Assembly: GCF_031010175.1 (NCBI RefSeq)
Contig: NZ_JAUAMB010000031.1
Coordinates: 1-62,143 of the forward strand
Source: Halomonas sp. SpR1
Lineage (GTDB): Bacteria > Pseudomonadota > Gammaproteobacteria > Pseudomonadales > Halomonadaceae
DNA: 62,143 nt
Reading direction: 5' to 3'
Made by a program: the position numbers and the translations under genes. Positions 1 to 6,876 of this stretch are shown here, piece by piece. Under the pieces are notes generated by a model. The model worked only from the letters and a program-made list of their open reading frames with translations, had not been told where the DNA came from and searched no databases. Within the stretch, counting starts at the first letter, position 1. The number at the start of each line of letters is the position of its first letter.

Positions 1-288
1 GTACTGGTGGGCAGCAGCGACAACACCAAGCGGCTACGCCACACCTACGCAAGCGAAGCCCACGCCATTGAAGAGGCAAGCGCCGAACTCAAGCGCCTGC
101 AGAGGAAACATTCAGAATTAACGCTGGATCTAGCCGAAGGCCGCGCCGACATCTACCCCGAAACCCCGGTCACTGCCGAAGGCTACAAGCCAGAGATCGA
201 CGCCACGCCCTGGATCATTGACGAAGTCACCCACAATTTCACGGAGCGGGGGTATACCTGCAGTATTAGGATGGAAACAAAAGGCTAA
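1..288 (+). CDS. Phage late control protein D, C-terminal end (partial)
   Basis: The frame is open from base 1 to TAA at 286-288, so only the last 95 or so residues are present and the start lies outside the window. The tail has the features of P2 gpD: a KRLRHTYAS stretch, an acidic segment, then PVTAEGYKPEIDATPWII followed by VTHNF. gpD is a baseplate hub protein, structurally related to T4 gp27 and the N-terminal part of VgrG. It is the last late gene in P2-like phages, so structural genes should lie to the left. Recognition is from memory of the family. Confidence 0.8.
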   Translation, partial: VLVGSSDNTKRLRHTYASEAHAIEEASAELKRLQRKHSELTLDLAEGRADIYPETPVTAEGYKPEIDATPWIIDEVTHNFTERGYTCSIRMETKG

Positions 289-373
289 AATATACGCCCA
301 GAGTTATAAAAATATTGACCAAAGGTAACTCCAGGGTTATAGTTACAACATAAGGGCAAATAAGGAGTAGGGG

Positions 374-556
374 GTGAAAAGCAGCGACATTATCAAAGAG
401 ATAGAAGCGGATGGTTGGTACCTTGATCGGGTTAGTGGGAGTCACCACATTTTTAAGCACCCCACCAAAACCAACAGCGTACCAATACCACATCCGAAAA
501 AAGATCTACCAAAAGGCACCATACACAGCATCAGGAAACTCGCCGGGCTCAAGTAG
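374..556 (+). CDS. hicA: HicA-type mRNA interferase toxin
   Basis: The 60-residue protein has the size and pattern of HicA: an N-terminal KEIEADGW helix, the G-S-H-H segment with the catalytic histidine near residue 24, and a conserved PHP-K stretch before GT. HicA is a dsRBD-fold toxin that cleaves mRNA. It starts with GTG at 374, preceded by AAGGAG at 362-366. The antitoxin gene follows 31 bases downstream, the usual toxin-first order. It sits between the late genes and the lysogeny operon of the prophage, a normal cargo position that suggests element stabilisation or defence. Confidence 0.88.
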   Translation: MKSSDIIKEIEADGWYLDRVSGSHHIFKHPTKTNSVPIPHPKKDLPKGTIHSIRKLAGLK

Positions 557-587
557 CCCGGCAGTTAAGCCAACCAGGAGAAAAACT

Positions 588-992
588 ATGCAATATCCGA
601 TTGCAATCGAGTGGGGTGATGAACAGTACGCCACCGGCATCGTGATTCCGGATATTCCAGGCGCCGTAACGGCGGGCGACACTACCGAGCACGCCTATGA
701 AATGGCGGTTGAAGTCGCACATATTCAGCTAGAAGAGCTGGCAAACGACGGAAAAGACATTCCGATGCCGCGCAGCATTGCAGAGCACCGGAAAAACCCT
801 GACTTTGAAGGATGGGGCTGGGGAATTATCGACATCGATATCACCCCGTACCTGGGCAAAACTGAAAAAGTAAATGTCACGCTGCCAGGGCATGTCATCC
901 GCCAAATCGACAAATACGTCAACACACACGGTATCAAAAGCCGCTCAGCATTTATCGCCACCGCCGCGCTAGAAAAGTTAACCCATGCATAA
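588..992 (+). CDS. hicB: HicB-type antitoxin
   Basis: The 134-residue antitoxin pairs with HicA. The N-terminal half is the partially degraded RNase-H-like HicB fold (IAIEWGDE, then FPDIPG-like VIPDIPGAVTAGDT). The C-terminal part, from about residue 90, is a ribbon-helix-helix DNA-binding domain (VNVTLPGHVIRQIDKYV, then SRSAFIATAALEKL). ATG at 588 follows AGGAG at 576-580. The RHH domain should bind the hicA promoter for autoregulation. A hairpin terminator begins 5 bases after the stop. Confidence 0.9.
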   Translation: MQYPIAIEWGDEQYATGIVIPDIPGAVTAGDTTEHAYEMAVEVAHIQLEELANDGKDIPMPRSIAEHRKNPDFEGWGWGIIDIDITPYLGKTEKVNVTLPGHVIRQIDKYVNTHGIKSRSAFIATAALEKLTHA

Positions 993-997
993 ACAAA

Positions 998-1022
998 AGC
1001 CCCGCAAAGCGGGGCTATTTTT
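998..1022. terminator. Bidirectional terminator after hicAB
   Basis: AGCCCCGC, loop AAA, GCGGGGCT, then ATTTTT form an 8-bp stem between the rightward hicB and the leftward S24-like gene. On the minus strand the hairpin is followed by TTTTGTTT, so it can end both convergent units. Confidence 0.88.
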
Positions 1023-1043
1023 AGGCGCTGGCGATATTCATCG

Positions 1044-1403
1044 TCATAATGCCTCATCCAATGCCAACCGCGCTTGATGCACCACTACGCCGCGCACCAT
1101 CCGCGCCGTGGCCATTAGGCCGGTACCGCCGCCCGGCGGCAGCAACCGAAACCGTGGGCCGATACGAAACGTCTTATACAAGTGCAGCGCATCGTCCATT
1201 TCCACCACCACTAGATCGTCATGCCCCAGGCTGCGCGACTCATCCACCACCAGCACATCACCCTCGATCACCGAACCATGTACACCTGCATCGCTGGTTG
1301 CCTCAACGGCAAAGCAGTTCGGCGAGTAGTCATCACACGTCACGGCCTCAAGTGCGGGGTGGTCTAGCCCCATCGCCAACGGGCCAAGGTAGGTTAGGCG
1401 CAT
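1044..1403 (-). CDS. S24-fold (LexA/UmuD-like) protein lacking the catalytic serine
   Basis: The 119-residue protein has the core of the S24/LexA peptidase fold without a DNA-binding domain. A GSVIEGDVLVVDES stretch matches the region after the catalytic serine, and LHLYKTF holds the expected lysine near residue 77. Aligned by eye with UmuD (ASGDSM), the equivalent segment is ATSDAG, so the nucleophilic serine is replaced by Ala39. It is probably inactive as a protease. It starts 3 bases after the lipoprotein gene and is the last gene of the leftward lysogeny operon. It may bind RecA, a polymerase partner or the CI C-terminal domain; no function is shown. Confidence 0.65.
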   Translation of the reverse strand: MRLTYLGPLAMGLDHPALEAVTCDDYSPNCFAVEATSDAGVHGSVIEGDVLVVDESRSLGHDDLVVVEMDDALHLYKTFRIGPRFRLLPPGGGTGLMATARMVRGVVVHQARLALDEAL

Positions 1404-1406
1404 AGA

Positions 1407-2084
1407 TTAGCCGCGTTGATCTATCAGTTTTTCAAGGTCGATAAGCACCGATGCTTCACCGTTATAAATAGCGCGGTCAATGACTACGTCAGAAAGACGG
1501 AGCGTAAATTGCTCACCAGCAGGGATGTTCAAGCCCTGTAAAGTAAGAGGTATATCGTCGGCCCATGCAGAGAGTACCGTTACCGGAAATACATCATCAG
1601 TATCGTTAATCACATTAAAACTGATGCCGTATTCAAAGTCGGGCATCATCATTTCAGACTCACGGGCTTTCTCCATGCGATTAAGCAAGGCAGGCGGCGC
1701 GGCAACACCAAGCGGAAGGTTCTCAGTAGTAGTGATATTGAAAGAGTCATCAGAAGCGAAAGCTTCGGAATTATCATCACGATCAATGGGCAAATCAATA
1801 TTGAACTCCGCCCAGCTGTTCATATTCTGCGAATAGCACTCAGTAAATTCAGCGCCAGGGAAGATAGTCGGCAGTATCTCTTGAGCTTTCACCAGCGAAT
1901 CGGAGGGCTGGCGGCTATCCTCGTAATCATTGCAATTAAGCACCTCAAGACGAACTGTGCCTGGAACGCTGGCCACCTCTGAATCTAAGAGTGCGCTTAA
2001 TGGAATATCTGCATTGAGTTCAGTTTTACAGCCCGCTAAAGCCAAGCCAGTAAACGCAATTGCTGCTAGTTGAAATACTTTCAT
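1407..2084 (-). CDS. Putative prophage lipoprotein, function unknown
   Basis: The 225-residue product begins with a lipoprotein signal peptide: basic MKVF, a hydrophobic stretch, and the lipobox LAGC with Cys19 as the lipidated residue. ATG at 2084 has AAAGGG at a good distance; a GTG further upstream (2102) is possible. The mature part is acidic, with no catalytic motif that I recognise. Lys follows Cys at +2, which fits outer-membrane sorting. In a lysogeny operon a lipoprotein often acts in superinfection exclusion or surface modification; that is inference from position only. Confidence 0.7.
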   Translation of the reverse strand: MKVFQLAAIAFTGLALAGCKTELNADIPLSALLDSEVASVPGTVRLEVLNCNDYEDSRQPSDSLVKAQEILPTIFPGAEFTECYSQNMNSWAEFNIDLPIDRDDNSEAFASDDSFNITTTENLPLGVAAPPALLNRMEKARESEMMMPDFEYGISFNVINDTDDVFPVTVLSAWADDIPLTLQGLNIPAGEQFTLRLSDVVIDRAIYNGEASVLIDLEKLIDQRG

Positions 2085-2133
2085 TCCCTTAATCCCTTTC
2101 ACTGTTTAATTAAAATATTTTCTGTGCTTCGTG

Positions 2134-2925
2134 TTAGCGGTCTGGTAACTCGCCGCTTTCAACTAAATCATAAAATGCCATTTCATCAAGCACCGTCGCG
2201 CCACGGTGCTCGGCCTCAACTTGTTTTGAAGGTGCCGCCTTTGGGCCAACACAAAGAAAGTCCAGTGCTTTAGTAACGCGCGTGCGAACCAACATACCTT
2301 CATCGGCAGCCTGCGCCTCAAGAGACGCACGTTTTTCTTTTGGAAAGCCAGTGAACAGAATTTCCATAGGTTTGGAGCTAACGATGGGCTTGCTTGTGGT
2401 TGGTCGAGGGCGTGAATAGCTTGGCGCTGTAACGCCTTTTAACAGATGCTCGCCCTCGCTAAAGGCAATAATCCGATCTTTGCGAAAAGTGCGCGTATCA
2501 CGGCGGTCAAGGCAAAAGCCCTTGATATAATCGCCTTCTTCTTTCCAATTAGTGACCTCACGATGCGTGATACCGCCATTGAAGTCTTCGTAAGTGAAGC
2601 GTAACGCACCAAGTGGTAAAACGGTTTTAGTAGAGCGGCTTTCAGTTGGGCTAACACTAGGCTTGTTGTTTACAGTCCCTGAAAGATCGTTACCTTTACG
2701 ACTAAAGACGCGCTCGCCGGAGGTGGGCTTTTGCTGTTTATTAGCCTGCTTGGCGGCTTTTCGTTCTCGCTTTTTCGCATCCTCTTTAGCTATATATTGC
2801 TTAAAATGCCATCGCAAAGAACCGGTGGGTTCACCGGCTTTTCTGGCGGCCTTGCGATCATTGATAGCCGCGCTAAAAAAGCCAAATACAGCGACAAAAA
2901 TAATAGCGACTAAGATTATCTCCAT
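2134..2925 (-). CDS. Membrane-anchored WYL-BRCT domain protein
   Basis: The 263-residue protein has three parts. Residues 2-20 form one transmembrane helix. After a long basic linker, residues about 103-162 resemble a WYL sensor domain (ALRFTYEDFNG, GDYIKGFCLDR, RTFRKDRI). Residues about 185-260 resemble a BRCT domain (MEILFTGF, EAQAADEG, TKALDFLCVG, GATVLDEMAFYDLVESG). BRCT domains bind DNA ends or phosphopeptides, and WYL domains sense nucleic acid ligands in defence and repair regulators. It lies 34 bases after the repressor gene in the same leftward operon. ATG at 2925 is preceded by AAGGGG. Confidence 0.7.
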   Translation of the reverse strand: MEIILVAIIFVAVFGFFSAAINDRKAARKAGEPTGSLRWHFKQYIAKEDAKKRERKAAKQANKQQKPTSGERVFSRKGNDLSGTVNNKPSVSPTESRSTKTVLPLGALRFTYEDFNGGITHREVTNWKEEGDYIKGFCLDRRDTRTFRKDRIIAFSEGEHLLKGVTAPSYSRPRPTTSKPIVSSKPMEILFTGFPKEKRASLEAQAADEGMLVRTRVTKALDFLCVGPKAAPSKQVEAEHRGATVLDEMAFYDLVESGELPDR

Positions 2926-2959
2926 TGTTCCCAACCCCTTTATTATTTCTACAAATTTC

Positions 2960-3643
2960 TTAAAGCACCTGCCCTAAGTTCACCAAACACCGCCCCAGCA
3001 CTTCTACAAACTGCTTTTGTTCCGGTTTAATCAACTCTTTGTCGTACCGTGTGTTGTCACTAATCAGCAGCCAGCCCCCGCCCGCCACGCGCTGCATGCG
3101 CTTAATCCGGCGCTCGCCATCCATCAAAATCAAGTACACGCCCTCGCGGCTAGGGTCGCGCTGGGTGAAGTCGACAAAGACATAATCGCCATCGTCAATC
3201 GTGCCGACCATGGAATCGCCGCGCGCCCGCACCCAGGCGCCCGAATCAGCAGGGAGTTTCAGCTCTGCGAGAACCGTGCGATCCATATGGAAATAGCCCA
3301 GAACCGTTTCGCCTTCAAAACTCCGCCCACTACCCGCCGCACACTCAACGTCATACATCGGTATTGATGCCACGTTGGGATCGTTTAGTTGCTGATCTAG
3401 ATAAGCCGCTTGTTGTTCAGCGCTGCTGGTCTTGGTCGAGCCATCACTGCGTTCGCCGGTGACAATGAAATTCGTATCCACTCCAAAGCTGTGAATTGTT
3501 TCTAAGTAATCCGTTTTCGGGTATCTCTCGCCGCTTTCATAGTTTGCCTGTGCACGTTTGGACACGCCCGCTTGACGAGCAAATTCGTCCTGAGATAGAC
3601 CCAGCCTCTGCCTTTCGATTTTTAGCCGATCAAAAATTTGCAC
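2960..3643 (-). CDS. CI-type prophage repressor (XRE helix-turn-helix plus S24 peptidase)
   Basis: The 227-residue protein has an N-terminal XRE helix-turn-helix (residues 5-60, LSQDEFARQAGVSKRA) and a C-terminal S24 self-cleavage domain. The Ala103-Gly104 bond in ECAAGSG is the expected cleavage site, with Ser144 in RGDSM and Lys181 in RRIKRMQ as the catalytic pair. It should maintain lysogeny and be inactivated by RecA during DNA damage. It is transcribed leftward, divergent from the early operon, with a palindrome between them. It heads a four-gene operon running to 1044. Confidence 0.92.
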   Translation of the reverse strand: MQIFDRLKIERQRLGLSQDEFARQAGVSKRAQANYESGERYPKTDYLETIHSFGVDTNFIVTGERSDGSTKTSSAEQQAAYLDQQLNDPNVASIPMYDVECAAGSGRSFEGETVLGYFHMDRTVLAELKLPADSGAWVRARGDSMVGTIDDGDYVFVDFTQRDPSREGVYLILMDGERRIKRMQRVAGGGWLLISDNTRYDKELIKPEQKQFVEVLGRCLVNLGQVL

Positions 3644-3667
3644 AAAATATCCTCGTCAACCTTTGAC

Positions 3668-3687
3668 TAATGCAATTATGTGCATTA
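3668..3687. promoter_or_regulatory. Candidate CI operator
   Basis: TAATGCA, a 6-base spacer, and TGCATTA form a perfect 7-bp inverted repeat between the divergent repressor and early genes. TGCAC half-sites also occur near 3703 and next to the repressor start. Position and symmetry fit a repressor site; binding is inferred. Confidence 0.65.
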
Positions 3688-3745
3688 TCTTTCGATCCAT
3701 GATGCACGTTTGTTCAATTTGCTACACCTTCAGGAGCCTTAGACC

Positions 3746-4360
3746 ATGATTGCCCATCCCGACCCAAAAGCACCCGCCGACCAGCTCAACCCCAAGCAAA
3801 GCGCACTCGCTAGCCGTGTCTTTATCGAGGTGATGGGCGAGCTAGCCAGGCACCGTATCAATCACGGCAAGCTCGAAGACATCGCCGATGAATTCGCCTC
3901 GGCGCTTCGAATCGGCCTTCGAGAAATCAACGACAGCCGTGGGCTTGCTCATGAGGAACTGGCCAAGGTAGAGCAGGCGTTCGTAGAAGCGGCCGGCGCT
4001 AAAGTCAATTACCCAATTTGTGTGCTGTCGGCCACAAGCTCCGGCGACCCAGCAAACCATCCCGGTCTTTCCTCTGCTCAAGCCAATGGCCACCTGCAAA
4101 AGGCAGCGGCCAAACTGGAAGAAACCGGCGATATCGCTCGCTTCATCAATGATGTCTTTAGCTGCGGCTGGCCAGATGTCGAACTTAGCTATCGCCAATA
4201 TGGGCCATCAAGGACGCGCATCCACGCCGCGACCCTTCTAGTTCGCCCACTTGGTCACGAAAGCCAACGTCGCCAAGGCGATTCGTCAGACCAACCAGCT
4301 CACTCATGCTCAAGCCAATCAGGCGATACACCTCGCCCGTCTCATTCTCAATGCCCATAA
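3746..4360 (+). CDS. First early-operon gene of the prophage, unknown function
   Basis: The 204-residue frame opens the rightward early operon, directly facing the repressor, where Cro or CII-like proteins are found. ATG at 3746 has AGGAG at 3732-3736. Residues 1-150 look like an ordinary helical protein (VFIEVMGELARHRINHGKLEDIADEF), but I recognise no domain. After about residue 150 the composition turns to His, Arg and Ser, and the end overlaps an oppositely oriented gene by 176 bases. The C-terminal tail may be a frameshifted or recombined end. Confidence 0.55.
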   Translation: MIAHPDPKAPADQLNPKQSALASRVFIEVMGELARHRINHGKLEDIADEFASALRIGLREINDSRGLAHEELAKVEQAFVEAAGAKVNYPICVLSATSSGDPANHPGLSSAQANGHLQKAAAKLEETGDIARFINDVFSCGWPDVELSYRQYGPSRTRIHAATLLVRPLGHESQRRQGDSSDQPAHSCSSQSGDTPRPSHSQCP

Positions 4361-4490
4361 GGAAGTCATTGAAACCGCCGGAAAGCCAATTTTCATCATC
4401 GTCGTTATTGGGGAATTCATCGGCCAGTGCCTGGGTAACTTTCTCGTCGTAATCAGGCACCGCAACACCGTCAAGGTAACGATTTTTCAT
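4185..4490 (-). CDS. Small acidic protein on the opposite strand, unknown
   Basis: From ATG at 4490 (TTGGAG upstream) the minus strand encodes about 101 residues with normal protein-like composition (MKNRYLDGVAVPDYDEKV, FNDFLMGIENETGEVYRLIG). It reads better than the plus-strand frames over the same bases. It is the only leftward gene inside the rightward early operon and overlaps the end of the preceding gene. No family recognised. It could be an inserted cargo gene or antitoxin-like protein; both are guesses. Confidence 0.42.
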   Translation of the reverse strand: MKNRYLDGVAVPDYDEKVTQALADEFPNNDDDENWLSGGFNDFLMGIENETGEVYRLIGLSMSELVGLTNRLGDVGFRDQVGELEGSRRGCASLMAHIGDS

Positions 4491-4531
4491 AACCAACGTA
4501 CTCCAAATTGAATTAATAGGAAGCCTAAACC

Positions 4532-4744
4532 ATGCCAAACGTAAACGCCATGCCCTCAAAAGAGAACGTTCGTGCCCAGCAGGCACCGTGTAACCAGCAG
4601 CTCAACATCTACATCACCGCCGAAGAGCGCGAGCGGATCGAACAAGTAGCGCGTGAAGAAATGCGCACCGTCTCTGCAACCATCCGCATGCTCTCGCTTC
4701 GCGGCCTGAGCCAGTACAAAGCCGACACCCTCATCGCCGATTAA
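4532..4744 (+). CDS. Small ribbon-helix-helix-like protein 1
   Basis: The 70-residue protein has a polar N-terminus, then a beta strand and two helices (LNIYITAEERERIEQVAREE, then SATIRMLSLRGL), the pattern of Arc/MetJ-type repressors. It is the first of three such small proteins in a row. ATG at 4532 follows AGGAAG at about 4520. It probably binds DNA in control of the early genes; the target is unknown. Confidence 0.6.
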   Translation: MPNVNAMPSKENVRAQQAPCNQQLNIYITAEERERIEQVAREEMRTVSATIRMLSLRGLSQYKADTLIAD

Positions 4745-4777
4745 CCCCAGCTCACGCACTGCATAAGGAAAACCCTC

Positions 4778-4978
4778 ATGTATCAGGACACTAAGCGCCT
4801 CCGCACCAAGAAAAGCGTTTACCTGGATGAGTACGAAGACGCCGTGATTACGGCTCACGCAAACCTTCAAGGCATTAGCAAAGCCGCGCTCATGCGGGAA
4901 ATGATAATGAGACAAGCCCGCGAGCTGGTAGGCCTTGGCGACTTGCACGAAAAAAGTATGGGCGACCGTGCGGGGTAA
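4778..4978 (+). CDS. Small ribbon-helix-helix-like protein 2
   Basis: The 66-residue protein shows KKSVYLDEYEDAVITAHANLQ followed by SKAALMREMIMRQA, a strand-helix-helix pattern consistent with an RHH DNA-binding protein. The start follows AAGGAA. It sits 33 bases after the first RHH-like gene and belongs to the same rightward run. Confidence 0.58.
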   Translation: MYQDTKRLRTKKSVYLDEYEDAVITAHANLQGISKAALMREMIMRQARELVGLGDLHEKSMGDRAG

Positions 4979-5024
4979 TGCCGCCCCTTCTTCAACCCCT
5001 GTTCCACCCCCGAAAAGGTGACGC

Positions 5025-5228
5025 ATGCCCACCAGAGATAGGCGAACAGAAATCACGATAGATCCTGAGCTTGAAGCCACGCTGAGGCAGGTTCGCAAAA
5101 GCCACGGGCTTGATTCCGACGAAGCCGCCATGGAGTTCCTGATATCGCGGAGCATCCGGGTCAATGGCAACCGGATGACCGGGCGGGGCCGAGCGCTTTA
5201 CGAAGTGAAGAGAGGGCCAAGTGACTGA
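5025..5228 (+). CDS. Small ribbon-helix-helix-like protein 3
   Basis: The 67-residue protein begins RRTEITIDPELEATLRQVRK and continues with a second helix (DSDEAAMEFLISRSI), again RHH-like. Its end overlaps the start of the ogr-like gene by 8 bases, so the two are probably translationally coupled. Confidence 0.58.
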   Translation: MPTRDRRTEITIDPELEATLRQVRKSHGLDSDEAAMEFLISRSIRVNGNRMTGRGRALYEVKRGPSD

Positions 5229-5547
5229 GCAAAACGAAGAGAACGATATGCAGGAGGTCAGTCGGCTTCGGTTCGACTGCCCTCATTGCGGTAGCTACAT
5301 GAAAGTGCGGACTTCGAAGACGCATTTGCCTGAGTACCGCGAGCTCTACCTGCACTGCACCAATGAATTCAAATGCGGGTACCGCTGCAAAGCAGCGCTG
5401 AGTATTTCAGAAACGCTAGCACCGAGCTACCGCCCCAATCTGGCGGTGAATATCAAGCTCTCACCCTGGCTCAAGCAAAAGGTGGGGCTAGAAAACCAAG
5501 GCCAAATCCGCCTGATAGACGAACCCAAGAAGGAAGCCAAACGATGA
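5221..5547 (+). CDS. ogr: Ogr/Delta-type zinc-finger transcriptional activator
   Basis: The 108-residue protein has a single zinc module near the N-terminus: CPHCGSYM, then about 22 residues later CTNEFKCGYRC. This C-x2-C to C-x4-C arrangement, followed by SISETLAPS, is that of P2 Ogr and P4 Delta. These contact the host RNA polymerase alpha subunit to switch on phage late promoters. GTG at 5221 overlaps the upstream gene; ATG at 5248 is an alternative. In P2 ogr lies after gene D; here it is in the early operon. Confidence 0.85.
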   Translation: MTEQNEENDMQEVSRLRFDCPHCGSYMKVRTSKTHLPEYRELYLHCTNEFKCGYRCKAALSISETLAPSYRPNLAVNIKLSPWLKQKVGLENQGQIRLIDEPKKEAKR

Positions 5548-5921
5548 ACGTCACACCGATTCAAGCCGCCAAAGCCCCGTTTGACCTGGCTACCGAAATC
5601 CTCTGGCAAAACCGCTGGGATAGCCGCGCCGAAGCGCTGCGCATCACCATCGGTACGCTGGTCAACGATTACGCCATCAGTGAAGCCACCGCCGAAGTTG
5701 CAGCCATTCAGGCGTTTGCTGACCTCGATAGCGTCAATGAGTCCGCGCGGATCGACGTCGATGCGAGCACCTCGCACGTTGTGATTTTCCGCGACAGCAC
5801 CGGCCGCCCGGTAATGCTCACCGCCCGCGACTTGGATCGCATGATCCAGCAGGCCCGCGACGCAGGCCTCGCCCAAGTGGTCGATGCCGACACCCGCCGC
5901 CCCATCGTTTTAGAGCACTGA
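5544..5921 (+). CDS. Phage early protein, unknown function
   Basis: ATG at 5544 overlaps the ogr stop (ATGA), so the genes are coupled. The 125-residue product is moderately acidic with no recognised domain. It contains RIDVDASTSHVVIFRDSTG, which looks like a short beta hairpin, and a helical C-terminus. The longer in-frame extension upstream runs through ogr and is not used. Confidence 0.6.
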   Translation: MNVTPIQAAKAPFDLATEILWQNRWDSRAEALRITIGTLVNDYAISEATAEVAAIQAFADLDSVNESARIDVDASTSHVVIFRDSTGRPVMLTARDLDRMIQQARDAGLAQVVDADTRRPIVLEH

Positions 5922-5945
5922 GCTGAATTGCTGAGAGAGGCCGCC

Positions 5946-6356
5946 ATGACCAACGTAACCCCACTACCCGCCCGCCAAGCCCCTCCCCGCGTTCAAACCG
6001 ACCGCGCGGGCTTCGGTGAACTCCGCGCCGAGCTGCACAAGCGCTCGGATGATTTAGACCTCGTCGAGCTGTGGGCAGAGCTGCCCCACGCTGAGCGCCG
6101 CATGCTGCTTAAATCGGCTGACTTGCTGCAGGATTCAACGCTGCAAATCAGCCAGCTCAACAAGCGCGAGCGCGACGCCCTGCGCGGTGCTATCCACCGC
6201 ATGAGCAGCTACGCCAACCAACTAAAAGGACGCCTGCACGGCAGCCGCCCGCACCCAAGCCGCGAGCTAGCCAGCCACGCTATCGCCGCTTTGAAAGAGG
6301 GCAACGCACAAGCCGCCCATCACTGGCTATCGATGATTGAAGGGGGTGTCGCGTGA
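5946..6356 (+). CDS. Phage early protein ending in a WLSMIEGGVA motif
   Basis: The 136-residue helical, Arg- and Leu-rich protein has no recognised domain. ATG at 5946 follows GAGAGAGG. Its last residues (AAHHWLSMIEGGVA) and the DNA encoding them recur at the end of the next gene, pointing to a local duplication. The stop overlaps the next GTG start. Confidence 0.55.
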   Translation: MTNVTPLPARQAPPRVQTDRAGFGELRAELHKRSDDLDLVELWAELPHAERRMLLKSADLLQDSTLQISQLNKRERDALRGAIHRMSSYANQLKGRLHGSRPHPSRELASHAIAALKEGNAQAAHHWLSMIEGGVA

Positions 6357-6610
6357 ATATCAGCGATGTATTGAACGGCAATTTTGATATTGGGGCGCAG
6401 CTTGAGCAGTTGGCCGATGAATTAGAGGCAGCCGGTGAAAAATTTGGCGCGGCTTTGATTCGCCGTGAAATTCGCGGCTTGGGTGGGCGGCTAAGGGATC
6501 TGGATACAGTACTGAATATTAACAAGGTGCAAATGTACGCCATGCAAGAGGAAGGCAACTCCCAAGCAGCCCGCCGCTGGTTAAGCATGATCGAAGGGGG
6601 TGTCGCGTGA
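6353..6610 (+). CDS. Small helical phage protein, paralogue A
   Basis: The 85-residue product starts with GTG at 6353, overlapping the previous stop (GTGA). It is a helical protein with a repeated core (LEQLADELEAAGEKFGAAL, then LGGRLRDLDTVL). The next gene has the same pattern, and its own C-terminus (AARRWLSMIEGGVA) copies the end of the previous gene. Function unknown. Confidence 0.55.
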   Translation: MNISDVLNGNFDIGAQLEQLADELEAAGEKFGAALIRREIRGLGGRLRDLDTVLNINKVQMYAMQEEGNSQAARRWLSMIEGGVA

Positions 6611-6876
6611 ACATTCAAACCACCATGCACGCGCTTTATGTCGTGAAAGCCCGATTCGACTATCTCGCTAAGCAGCTCAACGAAAAGGGGCACAAGATGG
6701 CCGCTGCTGAGCTTCTGCGTGAATCAGATAAGTTCGGTTGCCAGCTCTCACAACTGGATAGCGTATTTGATGATTACCAAGTCGACATCGCCGCCGCCCA
6801 GCATCGCCCGGAGCGGGCTAGTGATCGCTGGGTGGGAATTGACTTGGCAAAAGCAGAAAGTGGGTTGGGTCGCTAA
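6607..6876 (+). CDS. Small helical phage protein, paralogue B
   Basis: The 89-residue protein (GTG at 6607, again overlapping as GTGA) aligns with the previous one: FDYLAKQLNEKGHKMAAAEL and CQLSQLDSVF match its LADELEAAGEKFGAAL and LRDLDTVL. The two are therefore paralogues from tandem duplication. The stop overlaps the replication gene start (TAATG). Function unknown. Confidence 0.55.
   Translation: MNIQTTMHALYVVKARFDYLAKQLNEKGHKMAAAELLRESDKFGCQLSQLDSVFDDYQVDIAAAQHRPERASDRWVGIDLAKAESGLGR

Noticed and set aside
411..587. Longer HicB frame starting inside hicA
   Set aside because: The extension is the shifted reading of hicA; ATG 588 has its own AGGAG and starts the known HicB fold.
4251..4511. 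Plus-strand frame of 86 residues after the first early gene
   Set aside because: It is antisense to a more protein-like minus-strand frame and has a repetitive hydrophobic composition with no ribosome site.
5373..5543. Upstream extension of the gene starting at 5544
   Set aside because: It lies inside ogr in another frame; the ATGA overlap at 5544 is the natural start.
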